Shown here piece by piece: positions 1 to 12,090 of a stretch of 64,000 nucleotides of DNA. This DNA is from Argopecten irradians. Lineage: Eukaryota > Mollusca > Bivalvia > Pectinida > Pectinidae. Position numbers and translations under genes: made by a program. The stretch spans positions 20,195,655 to 20,259,654 of the forward strand of contig NC_091137.1 of NCBI RefSeq assembly GCF_041381155.1, read 5' to 3'. Every line of letters starts with the position of its first letter. Position 1 is the stretch's first letter. A model generated the notes under the pieces. That model was given only the letters and a program-made list of their open reading frames with translations, was not told where the DNA came from and searched no databases.

Positions 1-241
1 GACACAACATCTTTTACTTTATCGTATTTTGAAGTTGTAGGATGATCAGTTAAAATTGTATAGTCACTTGCATTGTTTTGAAACTGGCGATGTATAGTTG
101 CTTGCGAGGCCACTTGTATAGTCGCTTGCTATAAAGAGGAAATATATTCAGTGATAAAAGGCTTTGAAGCTAACAAATTAACAGAATTCTCAAATACACT
201 ATCAATTTAAACGTTTAGTCAACTTTGTTGCACAGATCATA

Positions 242-1504
242 TACTGAGCGCCGATAGAAACGCAACACTCTTGGTCAGGATATCTGTTAATACGACGTTT
301 TGCCTATGTATATATATTTATAATATGCAAAATTTAATGGTAACAAAAATTTTACAGAAAAAATCTTTATTTCATTACAAAGGTATACATTTCGAGAGTC
401 GTTTCCTGCCAGTGAGTTAGTCAAAGATTGCCCGTGAATGGGGAAGAGACAAACGTTTCAACGCCCCCCCCCCCCCCCCCAAAATTCATTTTCACACTTT
501 CAATATCTGATATGGCCACCATTTGCCTCCACACAAGCACGACAATTTCAAGTTCACGTCGATTTTGCGGTTGTGGCTGACGTCGTTTCACAGCTTGACC
601 TAACTGGTCCCACAAGTGTTCAATCGGACTGAGGTCAGGGGAGAAGGCAGGCCAGGGCAGTGTTTGAACGTTCTGTTGATTAAGGAAGTCTGTGGTCAAC
701 CTTGCACGAGCATTGTCTTGCTGCAGAATGTCGACGTCGGGTTGATTACGAAAGAATTGTACAACAGTAGTTTGTAGCACTTCGTCGATGTAACGCCGTG
801 CCGTCAGATTACCGTCCACGATAACAAGGGGCGTTCTGCGGTCGAAGGATATCCCTCCCCACACCATGACACTGCCACCACCCCAACGGTCACATTCGCG
901 GACGCACGAATCGACGCAACGCTCTCCCCGTCGTCTCTACACGCGAATTCTACCGTCACTATTACGGAAATGGAAGCGGGATTTATCCGTGAACAGTAAG
1001 CGTCTCCATTGGCGCATGAGCCAACGTCGATGCCTCCGGGTCCACGTCAGGCGATTTTGTTGTCGACGTTGTGTCAACATGTTCCCACGGAAGGGTCTAC
1101 GGGCTTTCAAACCGGCGCTACGCAAACGTCGGCGGACAGTAGAAACCGAAATTCGTCTTCCATTGATATCTGTCGTTGTTCTGGCTGTTTGGGAGGCAGT
1201 TTGGAAGCGGTCACGGAGATGGGTGACCTAAATATGAATGTGGAAAACAGTCTTCCTATCCGCAAGGAATATACAAATGTAATGGGTAGACCAAGCGCGC
1301 ATTGATAGCGAGTGCACGTGCAGATAGGTACTTTTTCAACAATCGACCGCTTCACGACCCTAGAGCAAGTTCAGTCATGCGAATCATTATTGTATACAAA
1401 GGTAAGGAGCTCAAAGTTTTACATTATCAATTTTTTGATGTGAACAAAAAATTTAATTGAAAATATTCAATTAAAAAGAGTTGCGTTTTCATCAGCGCTC
1501 AGTA
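242..1504 (-). mobile_element. Tc1/mariner-family DNA transposon, degenerate copy
   Basis: About 1.26 kb, the usual Tc1-like length. The left end starts TACTGAGCGCCGAT and the right end finishes ATCAGCGCTCAGTA, an imperfect terminal inverted repeat of about 25 bp (shared core ends in cgcaac). Both ends abut TA (240-241 and 1505-1506), the expected target duplication. The interior encodes a Tc1-type DDE transposase on the minus strand. A C homopolymer at 463-480 falls in the transposase 3' region. The copy is decayed (see the pseudogene entry) and presumably immobile. Confidence 0.88.
421..1230 (-). pseudogene. Tc1-like DDE transposase, broken
   Basis: Reading the minus strand down from about 1230, the remnants are a helix-turn-helix-like segment (RRLRSAGLKARRPFRG), a first catalytic Asp in LLFTDKSRFHF, the VMVWGGIS motif, a second Asp in DILQQDNAR and the Glu in SPDLSPIEHLWD. 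The frame is interrupted at 937-939 by TAG where Tc1 relatives have Trp (RIRV-stop-RRRGER). The reading frame is the same on both sides, so this is a nonsense change and not a frameshift. Between the second Asp and the Glu there are 31 residues instead of the family's usual 34; the PH-containing step after DNAR is missing. The C-terminus runs into a poly-Gly stretch made by the C tract. The N-terminal part is in a different frame from the catalytic core. Not functional. Confidence 0.85.
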
Positions 1505-1505
1505 T

Positions 1506-2370
1506 ATACAGTCATTCACAATTTAGATCGAGTAAATGCAACAAAAATGCAATAGAATGTGCCACGTTGATACTTCAGCTATAACTTGGATTTCCATGTA
1601 CCAGTCATCACTTTACAAAATGTCAAAATTACGGAGAAAACAAATTCTTCTAGAATCATAAACGAAAATTACTTACGTCATTTCCATATTTCTTACGCTG
1701 GAAATGGCTGTTCACTAACAAAATTATTTTCATATTTTCGTGTCTAACGTTATTCCATGGGGATTCAATTTCGTGATTTAAACCTTTGTTAACGTAATGC
1801 CATTGTTGCGGCGATTGATTTTCACAATTTCTTGTCGCCAGCGAAATAAGTAAATTCTAATCGCACGCGTAAATATATGTCAGGTTCAAATATACCTTAT
1901 AGGGAAAAGAATAATTCCATTAGTATGGACAAAAATAACGTCAAATTTTCGAGGCGATCTGTCCCATTATCTAGACACAAAAAAAACAAACAAAATTTCA
2001 TGTTACTGACGTCTTGGTCAAAAATTCACACATACTCACATATTAAAAAAAATAACACATATAGGCTTAAGGATTAATATTAGTGATGATAGAGATGAGC
2101 ATCTAATCTGTCCTTGTGCGTCTGTATCGATTGGTATGTACATGTACATATTTTATATCGTTGTCGCCCGGGAATCACGTGATAAAAAAGGTGAGCTTTC
2201 CATGAATCAAATCATAAAAAAACTAGATTTATGCAACTTTCCACTTTTTGTTTATATGTTTCCCAATGCTGAACACATCCTGTGGCCTAAACGAAATCAT
2301 AATGTAAGTTCCTTTAACTTGAAAATTGCTGAATTAAAAAATTAGAAATATGAACGATTTGCAATGCGAT
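1506..2370. other. AT-rich non-coding stretch
   Basis: No gene is supported. Short open frames here have no recognisable motif. It lies inside the interval bracketed by the 15-bp inverted motif clusters and may be the body of a non-autonomous element. Confidence 0.4.
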
Positions 2371-3137
2371 TTTTGCGCAAGTGACTATACAATATTTTTT
2401 TTTAAATTAAAACAAGTGACTATACAATAAAGTGACAAGCGACAATACAAAACTATTTCATGTATGCATATTTTAAGATATGTTTTAGCTGCTTTCTAAT
2501 TAAGAATGGTGTAGAATAAAGAAATTGTAAATAAATAGATAATCAAATTACTCATATAAGTTACAATTATAACATATATTTCAGGAAAACGGGAGAAAAC
2601 GCAATTTCCTCCGAAAACACATTGCAGTTTTTATCGTAATTCAGTGATTACACATATATTCTTATCTTTTGCTAACATTCTTTTCAAAATCATGTTCATG
2701 AATTTGTTAATACATGTTATGAGGACGTCTATAATGTTAAACATATTTATACTTAAGGATAATGCCGATATTTGGTGTTTTACCGACCTGCATAGCATGT
2801 CTGTTTTCATTCATCCCGCTTCGATACTCACAAGTGACCATACAAAAAGCAACTAATGATTATGCTATACACTTCCGTTCATACACTGTGCATACGAAGC
2901 GACGGATCTTAATGTAAAGAATAAATATTTTGTTTGAACGATAGGTAAACAAAAGTAAATTAGGTTTTAAGTTTTAAAATTATTTCGTGCTAACAAAACT
3001 TATTGTGCTTATAAGAAAGACGTTAACGACGTTATATTATCTTAATTAACGGAAGTAGCCGTCTCCATAATGACATTCATGCGCAGAAATGATGCGGACT
3101 CAGAATGAGCGAACGCAAAGGAGGTAACTGAGGCGGG

Positions 3138-3335
3138 AACCAGTCTTTGCGTAATAACGCCAAAAGTTTCGCGTAATAATGCCAAAAGTTTGTCATAATA
3201 TTGCGATAGTTTCGCGTAATAACGTCAAAAGTTTGTCGTGATATATCGCGACAGTTTCGCGTAATAACGTCAAAGTTCGTGATATCGCGACAGTTTCGCG
3301 TAATATCGCTATAGTTTCGCGTTATAACGCGATTT
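3138..3335. repeat. CpG-containing minisatellite (GTTTCGCGTAATAACG units)
   Basis: At least six imperfect units based on agtttcgcgtaataacg alternate with gtttgtcgtgatatcgcgac. The repeat retains many CG dinucleotides although the surrounding DNA is AT-rich. It ends in a T run at 3332. No coding potential. Confidence 0.75.
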
Positions 3336-3399
3336 TTTTTTCTTCTACCAAAATGAGCCTAATCGGTTTTCGTACTTAAAAGCCGTATGGCTGACGGAA

Positions 3400-5000
3400 A
3401 TAAAAAATTGAATTGAATTCACAGCCGAGGTTCTAGAGGAAGAAAATCTAAAATACGCATGCCCAGATTGAGTTGAAATACAATTTATATGTGAAAAGTA
3501 TTGCCTGTGTCTGATGACCCGTGACTGAGACCTATGGGTTCATGAAGTAGCCCCTGAGGCGTACACATACCTAGCAGTATTAATGCTTGTGATGATATCA
3601 GATTATAAATCAAATCGCCCTAGAGGAACCATCGGCCTATCAGATTGAGGATGTCATCGGCTTACACATATGTAAAAGGATTACAAATATCCATTGAACA
3701 GTCTGTTATGACATCACGATTGCATAACCATTTGTTGAAATGGCGTTTCTTTAAACATGAGTTCGTCTGGTATCGTACGGGTATAACGAAGCGGTTAATG
3801 TCTATTATTATGATGAGAGTACACTCAGAATTTTGTCATAGCTCCATAAAAATATTCAAAGGCTCATGTAGATTTGGACCCTTTTTGCCCACAAAATCCA
3901 TCAAATTTTCAAAACTGTTTTTAGTGATTAATTTGTTGTATTTTTAATAGTTAGTACATTCCTGATTCGACTATGACGACTGTTTTATAATTTTGCAGCT
4001 TTGGTTGCCATGATAATTATCCAAATATGCATAAATTACGAAAATGTATAAATGTTGACACTTTTGCCCTTTTTGCTTAGTTTTTGTCTATGAAACTATA
4101 GAGAGCATCTTTGAACATATTTACATAGAATATGTATGTTCTTGTACTTCCAATACATCGTGATGAGAAATATATACAGTTTGTTCAATGATGCACTCTA
4201 TGGTTTTTAAAACAAAAACCAAGCATAATTGTAAATAATTTATGCATATTTCGAGTGGTAACAATGGCAATATTGAAGCTGAAAAAATAGAAAACTATCA
4301 TTATACAATTAAATTAGGGATGTATTAAATATGTAAAATCCAACAATTTATAATTAAATACTAAATAATAAGGCCCAAACCATACATAGTCTCATAGTAT
4401 CATAATCTCTGCAAAGTTTCAGATTCATTTTGAAGCTCTTTTTCTCTTTGAAATATGCCGTCAAACTTAATTGTTATCCCAGCCAATCAGACGCCGCGAC
4501 CTTACACGGCGGCGCCATTTTTTCCCTTTATGAGATGATTAGAGTAAATTTTAAAACCAATGGAAATGCTCGCTACAAGCAAAATTGAATTATTATTATT
4601 AAAATCAGAGATTTACATTTTAATTATATTTAAATATCTGTTTATTAAAGTAGATATTACTTTATCGTGTGTTTGATCAGAAACATATTGACCCATCCAC
4701 ATCGTTTTATTATCTTCGTGCATTCTTTCAGTGATGATTAATTTTAAGTTTTCTATTTAAGATGTTTGAATTATGTTTATGGTCATTAAAATCATTATTA
4801 AATTTTAGCAGAAACATATATACATATTATATATATTTCTACAACAAGAAGTCAAAAAGACGAAGGGAAATAACTCCATAATTAATTCAATATTAGTAAT
4901 AAAATATATTATATTGACATTGAACACTACGAATAGAAGAACCGTTAAATGTTAACTTCAATGTAAGAAGTACTGCGAACAGGTCGGTTAAGTGTGCAAA
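3400..5000. other. AT-rich intergenic DNA
   Basis: No recognisable gene, RNA or element. The longest open frame (100 codons at 3645) has no identifiable motif and unremarkable composition. I see nothing firm here. Confidence 0.4.
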
Positions 5001-5149
5001 TGTTTGTGAAGTATATTGATTTTGCCACTACAGAGAAAAGGCCGCGCTTCATTCTCGCCTGGGGTTATTTTGCTAATGAGGTAAACGACCCGTGACATGA
5101 CCTAGAATCTCACAGCCACGCTTTCGGTGTAAACAAAGATGACTACTTT

Positions 5150-5400
5150 TGGCACATATTAATCGACCAATGAGATTTGATGTCAAAGGGCGTGTCAGAA
5201 CGTGCGCGTCTTCCGAAATACTATAACGGTATACTTGATTGGCTGGAAACATTTAACAAAATGTTACAGGTTTGTTGATTGGTTGAATTTAAGGTGCGCG
5301 GCTTTCATTCTCTGTCATAGTCAGAACCGTTAGCGTCACTTGAAAAAATACTCCCGGGGTTGTAGTGTACATTTGCACAAACAAGTCTTTTTGGTACGTA
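5150..5400 (+). promoter_or_regulatory. Candidate promoter and non-coding first exon of the H1-like gene
   Basis: Several CCAAT-type boxes in either orientation lie close together (ccaatgag at 5168, gattggctgg near 5237, gattggttg near 5277), followed by a GC-richer stretch around 5290-5340. A donor-like TTTTTG|GTACGT near 5390 and an acceptor AATTTCAG at 5871-5878 just before the ATG suggest a non-coding exon 1. This is inference from motifs; no transcript evidence is available. Confidence 0.35.
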
Positions 5401-5903
5401 TTGGACATTTTCCTGACTGAATATACATAAATGCTGGTGCAAACAAATCATTCTCTTGTATGGTTTCAGTTTTGCTGCACCGATCGCAAGTTTTACCTTT
5501 GTTCTTTTTTAATAACGGTTGGTTAATTTCTGGGGGTCATGTCGGGTTGTGTTGTCTATGAATCTCGAGCCTTAAGTAAAAGCACAGGGTAAAAACTTTG
5601 CCGTATGTTGTTATATTGTTGCATATTTTTACAATGTTGTCAGTTAATAGGCATATAATTTTGTTGATTTTCAGCTAGCATGAAATTATCGTTAAATAAT
5701 TTTGATACAGGCCTAGCACATTCATGATAGGCCTATTGAAAAAAACAACACTAGGAGGCTATAAGCGAATAATCACAACAAACATGGCTGCTTTTATATT
5801 GACGTTATGCTTTTAACTTTGTCTTTATCGTTTATCCACAAGTCTACTATAAGTTATTTCTGTACGTTTTAATTTCAGCAACTTGTGATTTTAAAGGCTC
5901 AGC

Positions 5904-8508
5904 ATGGCAGCAAGGAAAGGTAAGTGGATATTAGGTCAACTTAGCTCGTAGTCGTAGCGGCATGTGTCACTCGCGTTTCAACAATAACGTTGCTTTGTAT
6001 CTCGAATGCTCTCGATTGGTTGGTTAATCAATCTTTCTTTCGTTCGTTTGGAATTCCTTATCAGTTATACAGTATGGAACTGGAAATATTTCTAGAAAAT
6101 ATTTATGCTGTTTCAGTACAGCTGTAAGCTTTTAGTTAGCACTGATCCAAATTTCGCAAAAATGAAACGATGAAAGAGTTAATACATAATTATCTATAAG
6201 AAAGTGAATGTTCTTGTTAGTTGTTGGGATCGTTGTGTAAGTGAATTTCCATTTCTTGCATATGTATGTTTTCCCTTTCAACATCAGCGGCAAAGTCTCC
6301 AGCTAAGAAGGCAGCAGCAAAGCCTAAAAAGGGTGTGAAGAAAGGAGGTTTGTATATCTTTAATGTTGTAAAACTAGGGGGAAGAGAAAATGTAGCAGTT
6401 AGACCGAGGGATTCAAACCCAAAACCTTTGATTTACCTGATGATAGACCCAGACAAATAGTATTTTATGTACCACTTCAGTCTTGATACCAATTCTGCTT
6501 TTGCATATCTTCAGTGGTGATGGACGTTATCAGTTATCCCATGGTACTTGAATTAGTCCCATTCAGCAACACTCCTTGCTCCTTTTCTTAAGTCTTCATC
6601 ACAGAGGACACAACTTGTAAGGTAGCATTTCCCCTATGGCCTAAGTGTACCCACAGGGTTTGTTTGGTTATAGGGTTCAAGCAATATAAGGGTTCAAGCA
6701 AGATCCTTTAGGAACTACATCTACTTTTCTGTATATACAACTACTAAATTACAGCAGCATGATGGAATCGATGGTAAGCATGGATGAAGTCTCAATTCAC
6801 TGTCAGAACTCAGTGGTTTAGTTAAACATTGGTGAAATATAGCTGCTGTTTTATTATTGTGGTAACAGGTTGCCAAACCAACTGGACTAAAAATTGACAA
6901 TGGGATGGGCTATTGGTCTTTCATATTTCATATCATCTGTCCTTGTGGTGGGGTAATGATTGTTATGCGTCATTTTCAGTTGAAAATTGGGCCTTTTTTT
7001 GCTGATGTGTTTTGACATGCGTACAAAAACATAAATACCTGCAAGGGCGTAGAACATCCAGCTAGTGGTAGGAGCGCCTGGGTTCAAGTTCTCTTATAAG
7101 GAGAGGACTAAGATAGGCCATGCCTGATGTTCAATTCTATTATTGACAGTATGCTTTATGTCAATAAAACACTTTGAGGAATATTGTAACAGTAGTTGAA
7201 CCCCACACTCTAGCCACTACATTTTCTCCTACCTTTTCTACTTTCCCACATGCAAAAGGCAGTGACAAGAGGTTTCTGGGGAAATCATATTCCATTTTCT
7301 GTAATTAAAAGTACAAAGTTTGTTATCTTATTAGGATGGCCACCAAAATGCCTTTCCATGTTGTATGTAACCCTGGTCAACACTAGCTGCAATATATCGC
7401 TCAGTTAGGAAGTACTTCTCTTTAGCTTGATCGTAGCTTGAGCATAGCCAGACTAGTAATCCAGAGGTTCCAGTTTGAACCCTGGAAGAGGCAGGTATTT
7501 AAGTGAATAGTCGGGCAAATAAAAGCAGTCTAAATGCGTTCATTGGCCTTCCAAAAGTTCTCGCATATTAATACGACGGCCAAGTTCTGCTTACGTTTCC
7601 CAGTTCTGACCATTAAAGTAAAGGAAAGTTGAAAGCATTGAAAGCGAGGCTGCATGTAAATGTAACCACGGACATAGTCAGCCGGGAGGACATTTTAGGA
7701 TTCCTATACTTTAAATTAATTTCTTCGTACGCAGACAGATTTTGGCGAGAGATTTTATTTTTCTATTTCATAAGAAATTATACTGGATACATTCACACCA
7801 TTTTTACCGATTTTAGCCATCCTTGCCCGACTGTTCACTTTAAATTTATTGTAAATCCTGCACCCTGTTGCATTTAGAATGATGTTGCATAGGTGCTGAT
7901 AATGTAGAGTGCACATTTACATACTAGTGCAGGGGTTTCATTATCTCTCAGGAGAGGCGCAATGTCAATTTCAGGGGGTACTTTTTTATACCATCTGTAT
8001 GCTATCTAATGTAATTTAGCCCAAATCAGGCGGTATCACAGCCTTGGTTCAACAGACAAAAAGTACTGGGTACTGCCTGATATTGAAACCCTTGCTAATG
8101 TTGCATAAAATTTTAATTAATATACCATATTCGATCCAATATAATGCGCCCTTCCCCATTTTTTAGGTTTCAATTGCCCAGGCATAAATACAGACCAAAA
8201 CTACACCAAACAATAGACTTGCAATATTTTCTTTATATTAGCACCTTTTTATTTTTCTAATTTTTTTTAAACGCCTTGTGTGATTAATGGGTCGAATATG
8301 GTATGTGGCATTAGGAAAATTTCTGCTTTTATTTTGAACTTTTCCATATTTCCATTTATGTCCATGTATAGCTGCATTTAAAACCATGTTGAACTTCAAT
8401 TTCACAGGCGTAAAGAAAGCAAAGAAGGCAGCACCTGCAAAGAAAGCAGCAAAGAAAGGAGCAAAGAAGGCAACAGGAAAGGGAAAGAAAGCAGCAGCAA
8501 AGAAGTAA
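5904..8508 (+). CDS. Small Lys/Ala-rich protein resembling a histone H1 tail (3 coding exons)
   Basis: Coding exons are 5904-5919, 6288-6347 and 8408-8508. Junctions are AAAG|GTAAGT, CATCAG|CGGC, GGAG|GTTTGT and TTCACAG|GCGT, with phases 1 and 1 that join cleanly to a TAA at 8506. The product is 58 residues with about 24 Lys and about 20 Ala, built from AKK/AAKK/PAKK steps (starts MAARKAAKSPAKK, ends KGKKAAAKK). There is no globular winged-helix domain, so it corresponds only to the tail type of H1 or to a small protamine-like/chromatin-condensing protein. It is expected to bind DNA in the nucleus by charge. Unlike replication histones it is intron-containing and followed by a polyadenylation signal. 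Low complexity means homology cannot be assigned; it could be another small lysine-rich nuclear protein. Confidence 0.75.
6348..8407 (+). other. Intron 2 of the H1-like gene
   Basis: A 2.06-kb intron. Two places have tRNA-like promoter boxes of SINE type: near 7040-7090 (agctagtggtaggagcgc, then gggttcaagttc) and near 7455-7490 (agtttgaaccctgg). These are fragments at best. Nothing else is identifiable. Confidence 0.4.
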
Positions 8509-8862
8509 TGCGAGCTCCATTTCACCTGAATGCCTTGTCATCATCCAGCCATTACTGTTCATTCATCTGTTGTCTTTCTTGTTGACCGAGGCGGGTGTTT
8601 TATAATGAACTTATATATGTTTTATTGACTGTAGATAATTTATGAAATGTAGATTTTTTTTATTCTTTTAAAAAATATAGATCTGGATATAAACATGCAT
8701 CTTTCATGAATACTTGTTAACATGTATTGAAAATTTGAAGTCATGAGCATGAAGTAGCTGCAAAAAAAAAATCATCTTCATATATTTATCAACGGAATCC
8801 GTTGCTGAAATACTCCTATCTTAGGATGACATATTGTCAAAACTAAGAATTCAAATGTGTGT

Positions 8863-8868
8863 AATAAA
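8863..8868 (+). terminator. Polyadenylation signal AATAAA of the H1-like gene
   Basis: AATAAA occurs about 355 bp after the stop codon, in an AT-rich 3' UTR, on the coding strand. Confidence 0.55.
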
Positions 8869-9189
8869 ACTAAACTAACAAATGTGTCTGTGTATATTTT
8901 CCTAAAGTTTTGAACTGTATGGCAAAAACATAGTGGAATTCATTCTTTCTCAAGAAGGTATTTTTGCAAGCTGTACACTATTCCGTCTTTGCATGTTACA
9001 GAGTTAGTTCCCTTGCAGGTAGGTATCAATTGTTTCGTCATTATTTCGTGAGCACAATTTACGTTGTTTCTCTGAAAAGTATGATGTTATGCTCGCAAGC
9101 ACATGACATAATAATCAATACCTACCCACAAGGGAAGATAACTTGGTACTATGCAATTATTTTTTTTTTTGCAGAATAGGATTTTATGA

Positions 9190-9338
9190 CTCTTTCATAT
9201 GTACATATGTAGGATAGTACTATTCCACCCGAGGGTACAGAATTTTGGGTCAGAACCGAGGCTTGTAGAGGTTTCTGACCCAAAATTCTGTACCCGAGGG
9301 TGGAATAGTTCTATCCTACATAATTTACATATGAAAGA
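9190..9338. repeat. Long foldback (inverted repeat, ~66-bp arms)
   Basis: The left arm 9190-9255 and right arm 9272-9338 are near-perfect reverse complements (ctctttcatatgta... to ...ttttgggtcagaa) around a ~16-bp loop. A few mismatches and a short indel lie in the outer part. This is consistent with a foldback MITE; no target duplication was identified. Confidence 0.8.
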
Positions 9339-9339
9339 G

Positions 9340-10072
9340 TTATTTTCTCACATTGCTTGTCGAGTTACTTGCACGAAAGTTGAGGCAGCCATTTTGTGAC
9401 AAAATCTTAACTTCTTAAATAATTGATCGATTTTAAAAATAAGAACGCCATTCGAAACAGCTCATCAAAGTTTGGTTTATATTAATAAATATAAACAAGA
9501 AATCTTAAGTAAAACGGTTTGAAATGCAAATTAATCAACTGAAATGGTAAACAAATCCGGCAAATCAATTGAAATAGAAGAAAAATGATGTCAACTTTGG
9601 CTGATATGACGTCATCTAATTGTTTGGCAATTGTGACGTCACAGCTATGTAAGATAGATTTATCTTATATAGCTGTCTTTCATGGGACAACTCTATCTTA
9701 CATGGCTAGCTATGTGAGAAATAGCCAGTCTTGCTGGTATCCTGGCTTTTAAAGGACGTACACCTCTGAGAAGTCAACATTTTCTTGTATTAAACTTTTT
9801 TTCTCGCATATATTTTGGGAAATAGGAGTTCATACTATACAAGAAAATGGAAGAAAAAACATATGTTGGTGCGCTTGATTTTGAGCTATTGTCACTCAAA
9901 GATACCAAGTTGACAAAATCTTAGATTTTTTGTGGTTTTGACCATATACACAAGAGTTTAAAGCCATAATTTCCTAATGAGATGTTTGATATGTATGGAG
10001 GTTTGAAGAATCTATTTTCCTGTAGTCTTCTTTAAAAATATACAAGTTTTGATTGATAAGACTCATATTTTT
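9340..10072. other. Non-coding DNA with short inverted segments
   Basis: No gene is seen. Around 9640-9715 the motif tctatcttacat and its complement (atgtaagataga) occur close together, probably a small degraded inverted-repeat element. The rest is AT-rich. Confidence 0.35.
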
Positions 10073-11236
10073 AGCCCACCATCATCAGATGGTGGGCTAT
10101 TAAAATCGCTTTTCGTCCGTGGTCCGTCCGTCCGTTAACATTTCTTGTTACCGCTATTTCTCCAAATAGGCTGAAGGGATCGTTTTCAAATTTCATATGT
10201 AGGTTCCTCTAGGGCCCTTGTTGTGCATATTGCATTTTGGGACCGATCGGTGAACAAGATGGCCGCCAGGCCGCCATCTTGGATTTTGACAATTGAAGTT
10301 TGTTACCGCTATTTCTCAGAAAGTACTGAAGGGATCTGTCTCAAATTTCATATGTAGGTTTCCTTAGGGCTCAAGTTGTGCATATTGCATTTTGGGACCG
10401 ATAGGTGAACAAGATGGCCGCCAGGCGGCCATCTTGGATTTTGATAGTTAAAGTTTGTTACCGCTATTTCTCGGAAAGTACTGAAGGGATCTCTCTCAAA
10501 TTTTATATGTAGGTTCCCCTAGGGCCCTAGTTGTGCATATTGCATTTTGGGACGGTTCGGTCAACAAGATGGCCGCCAGGCAGCCATCTTGGATTTTGAC
10601 AATTGAAGTTTGTTACCGCTATTTCTCAGAAAGTACTGAAGCAATCTCTCTCAAATTTCATATGTAGGTTCCCCTAGGGCCCAAGTTGTGCATATTGCAT
10701 TTTGGGACCGATTGGTCAACAAGATGGCCGATAGGTAGCCATCTTGGATTTTGATAGTTTAAAGTTTGTTACCGCTATTTCTCAGAAAGTACTGAAGGGA
10801 TCTCTTTCAAATTTCATTTGTAGGTTCCCCTAGGGCCTTAGTTGCGCATAATGTATTTTGGGACGGATCGGTCAACAAGCTGGCCGCCAGGCCACCATCT
10901 TGGATCTTGATAGTTAAAGTTTGTTACCGCTATTTCTCAGAAAGTACTGAAGCGATCTCTCTCAAATTTTATGTTTGTTTCCCTAGGACCTTAGTTGTGC
11001 ATATTGCATTTTAGGACCGATCGGTCAACAAGATGGCCGACAGGTAGCCATATTGGATTTTGATAGTTGAAGGTTGTTACTGCTATTTCTAAAAAAGTAA
11101 TGAAGTGATCTGTTTCATATTTCATATATGTTGTATCTTTGAAAAAGTTTGAAAAGCAGAGAAAAGATCCCTCTTTCCATTGTCAGACGTAGATCATACT
11201 TTGGTGGGTGCCAAGATCCCTCTTGGATCTCTTGTT
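10073..11236 (-). mobile_element. Hairpin-ended tandem-repeat element, copy A (pearl/Helitron-like?)
   Basis: It begins with the hairpin agcccaccat...atggtgggct (10073-10098), continues through a tccgtggtccgtccgtccg tract, holds about six to seven ~150-155 bp tandem units (each with ttgttaccgctatttctc and a GGCCGCC-rich aagatggccgcc core), and ends near 11236 with ccaagatccctcttggatct. Relative to copies B and C it is inverted. No coding capacity. The architecture (tandem core, short conserved head, terminal hairpin, no clear target duplication) recalls Helitron/Helentron-derived pearl elements of bivalves; that assignment is inference. Confidence 0.75.
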
Positions 11237-11239
11237 TCT

Positions 11240-12090
11240 CATAGTAACAATATATGCTACCCCTTAATTTTGAGCTACAAAATACACCATTTTCAGCCAT
11301 TTTTGCCAAATTTAACCCTCTGTAGAAACAGTTGTGGTATTAAACTTTTGTTAATATTTTGCATATCAATAGGGAATGGGTTGTTCTTTCTAAATTAGGC
11401 AGAAAAATGGGGGGTCAGTGTGCTTACTTTTTGCCCCATTTGAATGTGTTATTTTTCAGAGTAAAAAATTTAAAAATAAAGTGACAAAAGCGTATCACGT
11501 CGTGCAATAATGCTCAATATTTTAATAACCGCGAACCTAGTAAAGATTAACAGCAAAAATTAGCTCGTTACAGATAAAAATGCTGGTGCAGTGATGATTT
11601 AAGTAAAAACAATTTCAGTAAAAAATGGTTAAACTATGCCTCTACTCAAAGAGGAAAAAGACACAATTTCAAAATGGCCGTCAAATGGGCCATTTCTTAA
11701 AATCCCTGTATAAACAAATTTGCTGAAAATAGAAATGTAATTTTTTGACAAAATTTGCATCTGGCAACTTGCTACAGATATTGATAAAATATATTTGAAA
11801 ATCTCATAACTTTTTTGATCTTTGTCGAAACGAGACTTCAACGGGACTGAAACCTCAGAAGAATACATCCTTAAAACATCTTGCTGTGAATTTCTGAATA
11901 GAATTGTGAATTCCATTTTTGGCTCAATAGTCATACCCAAAGGTGTAATATTGCCAGAGGGGAAATATTACATCCAAGGTATCGCTGTTATTCACTCGGA
12001 TTGTATTGACACTGTCACTTGGGAATTGTTTATTATACTGAAAATTCTTGATTTGCTATTTGAGTAAAAAAATTTACAATTGGAAGCAAG
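11240..12090. other. AT-rich non-coding DNA between repeat elements
   Basis: No supported gene. Open frames around 11629-12067 lie on both strands, are AT-rich and lack motifs. It probably belongs to older repeat material that hosts the insertions. Confidence 0.35.

Larger units (their letters stand above)
55..2450. repeat. Inverted clusters of a 15-bp motif bracketing 2.4 kb
   Basis: The motif CAAGTGACTATACAA (or close variants) appears in reverse orientation at 55-70, 91-105 and 115-129, and in forward orientation at 2379-2393, 2413-2427 and 2436-2450, with an outlying forward copy at 2831-2845. Clusters of short motifs that face each other are typical of subterminal transposase-binding repeats of non-autonomous DNA transposons. 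The Tc1-like copy would then be nested inside. The outer ends and a target duplication were not resolved. Confidence 0.45.
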
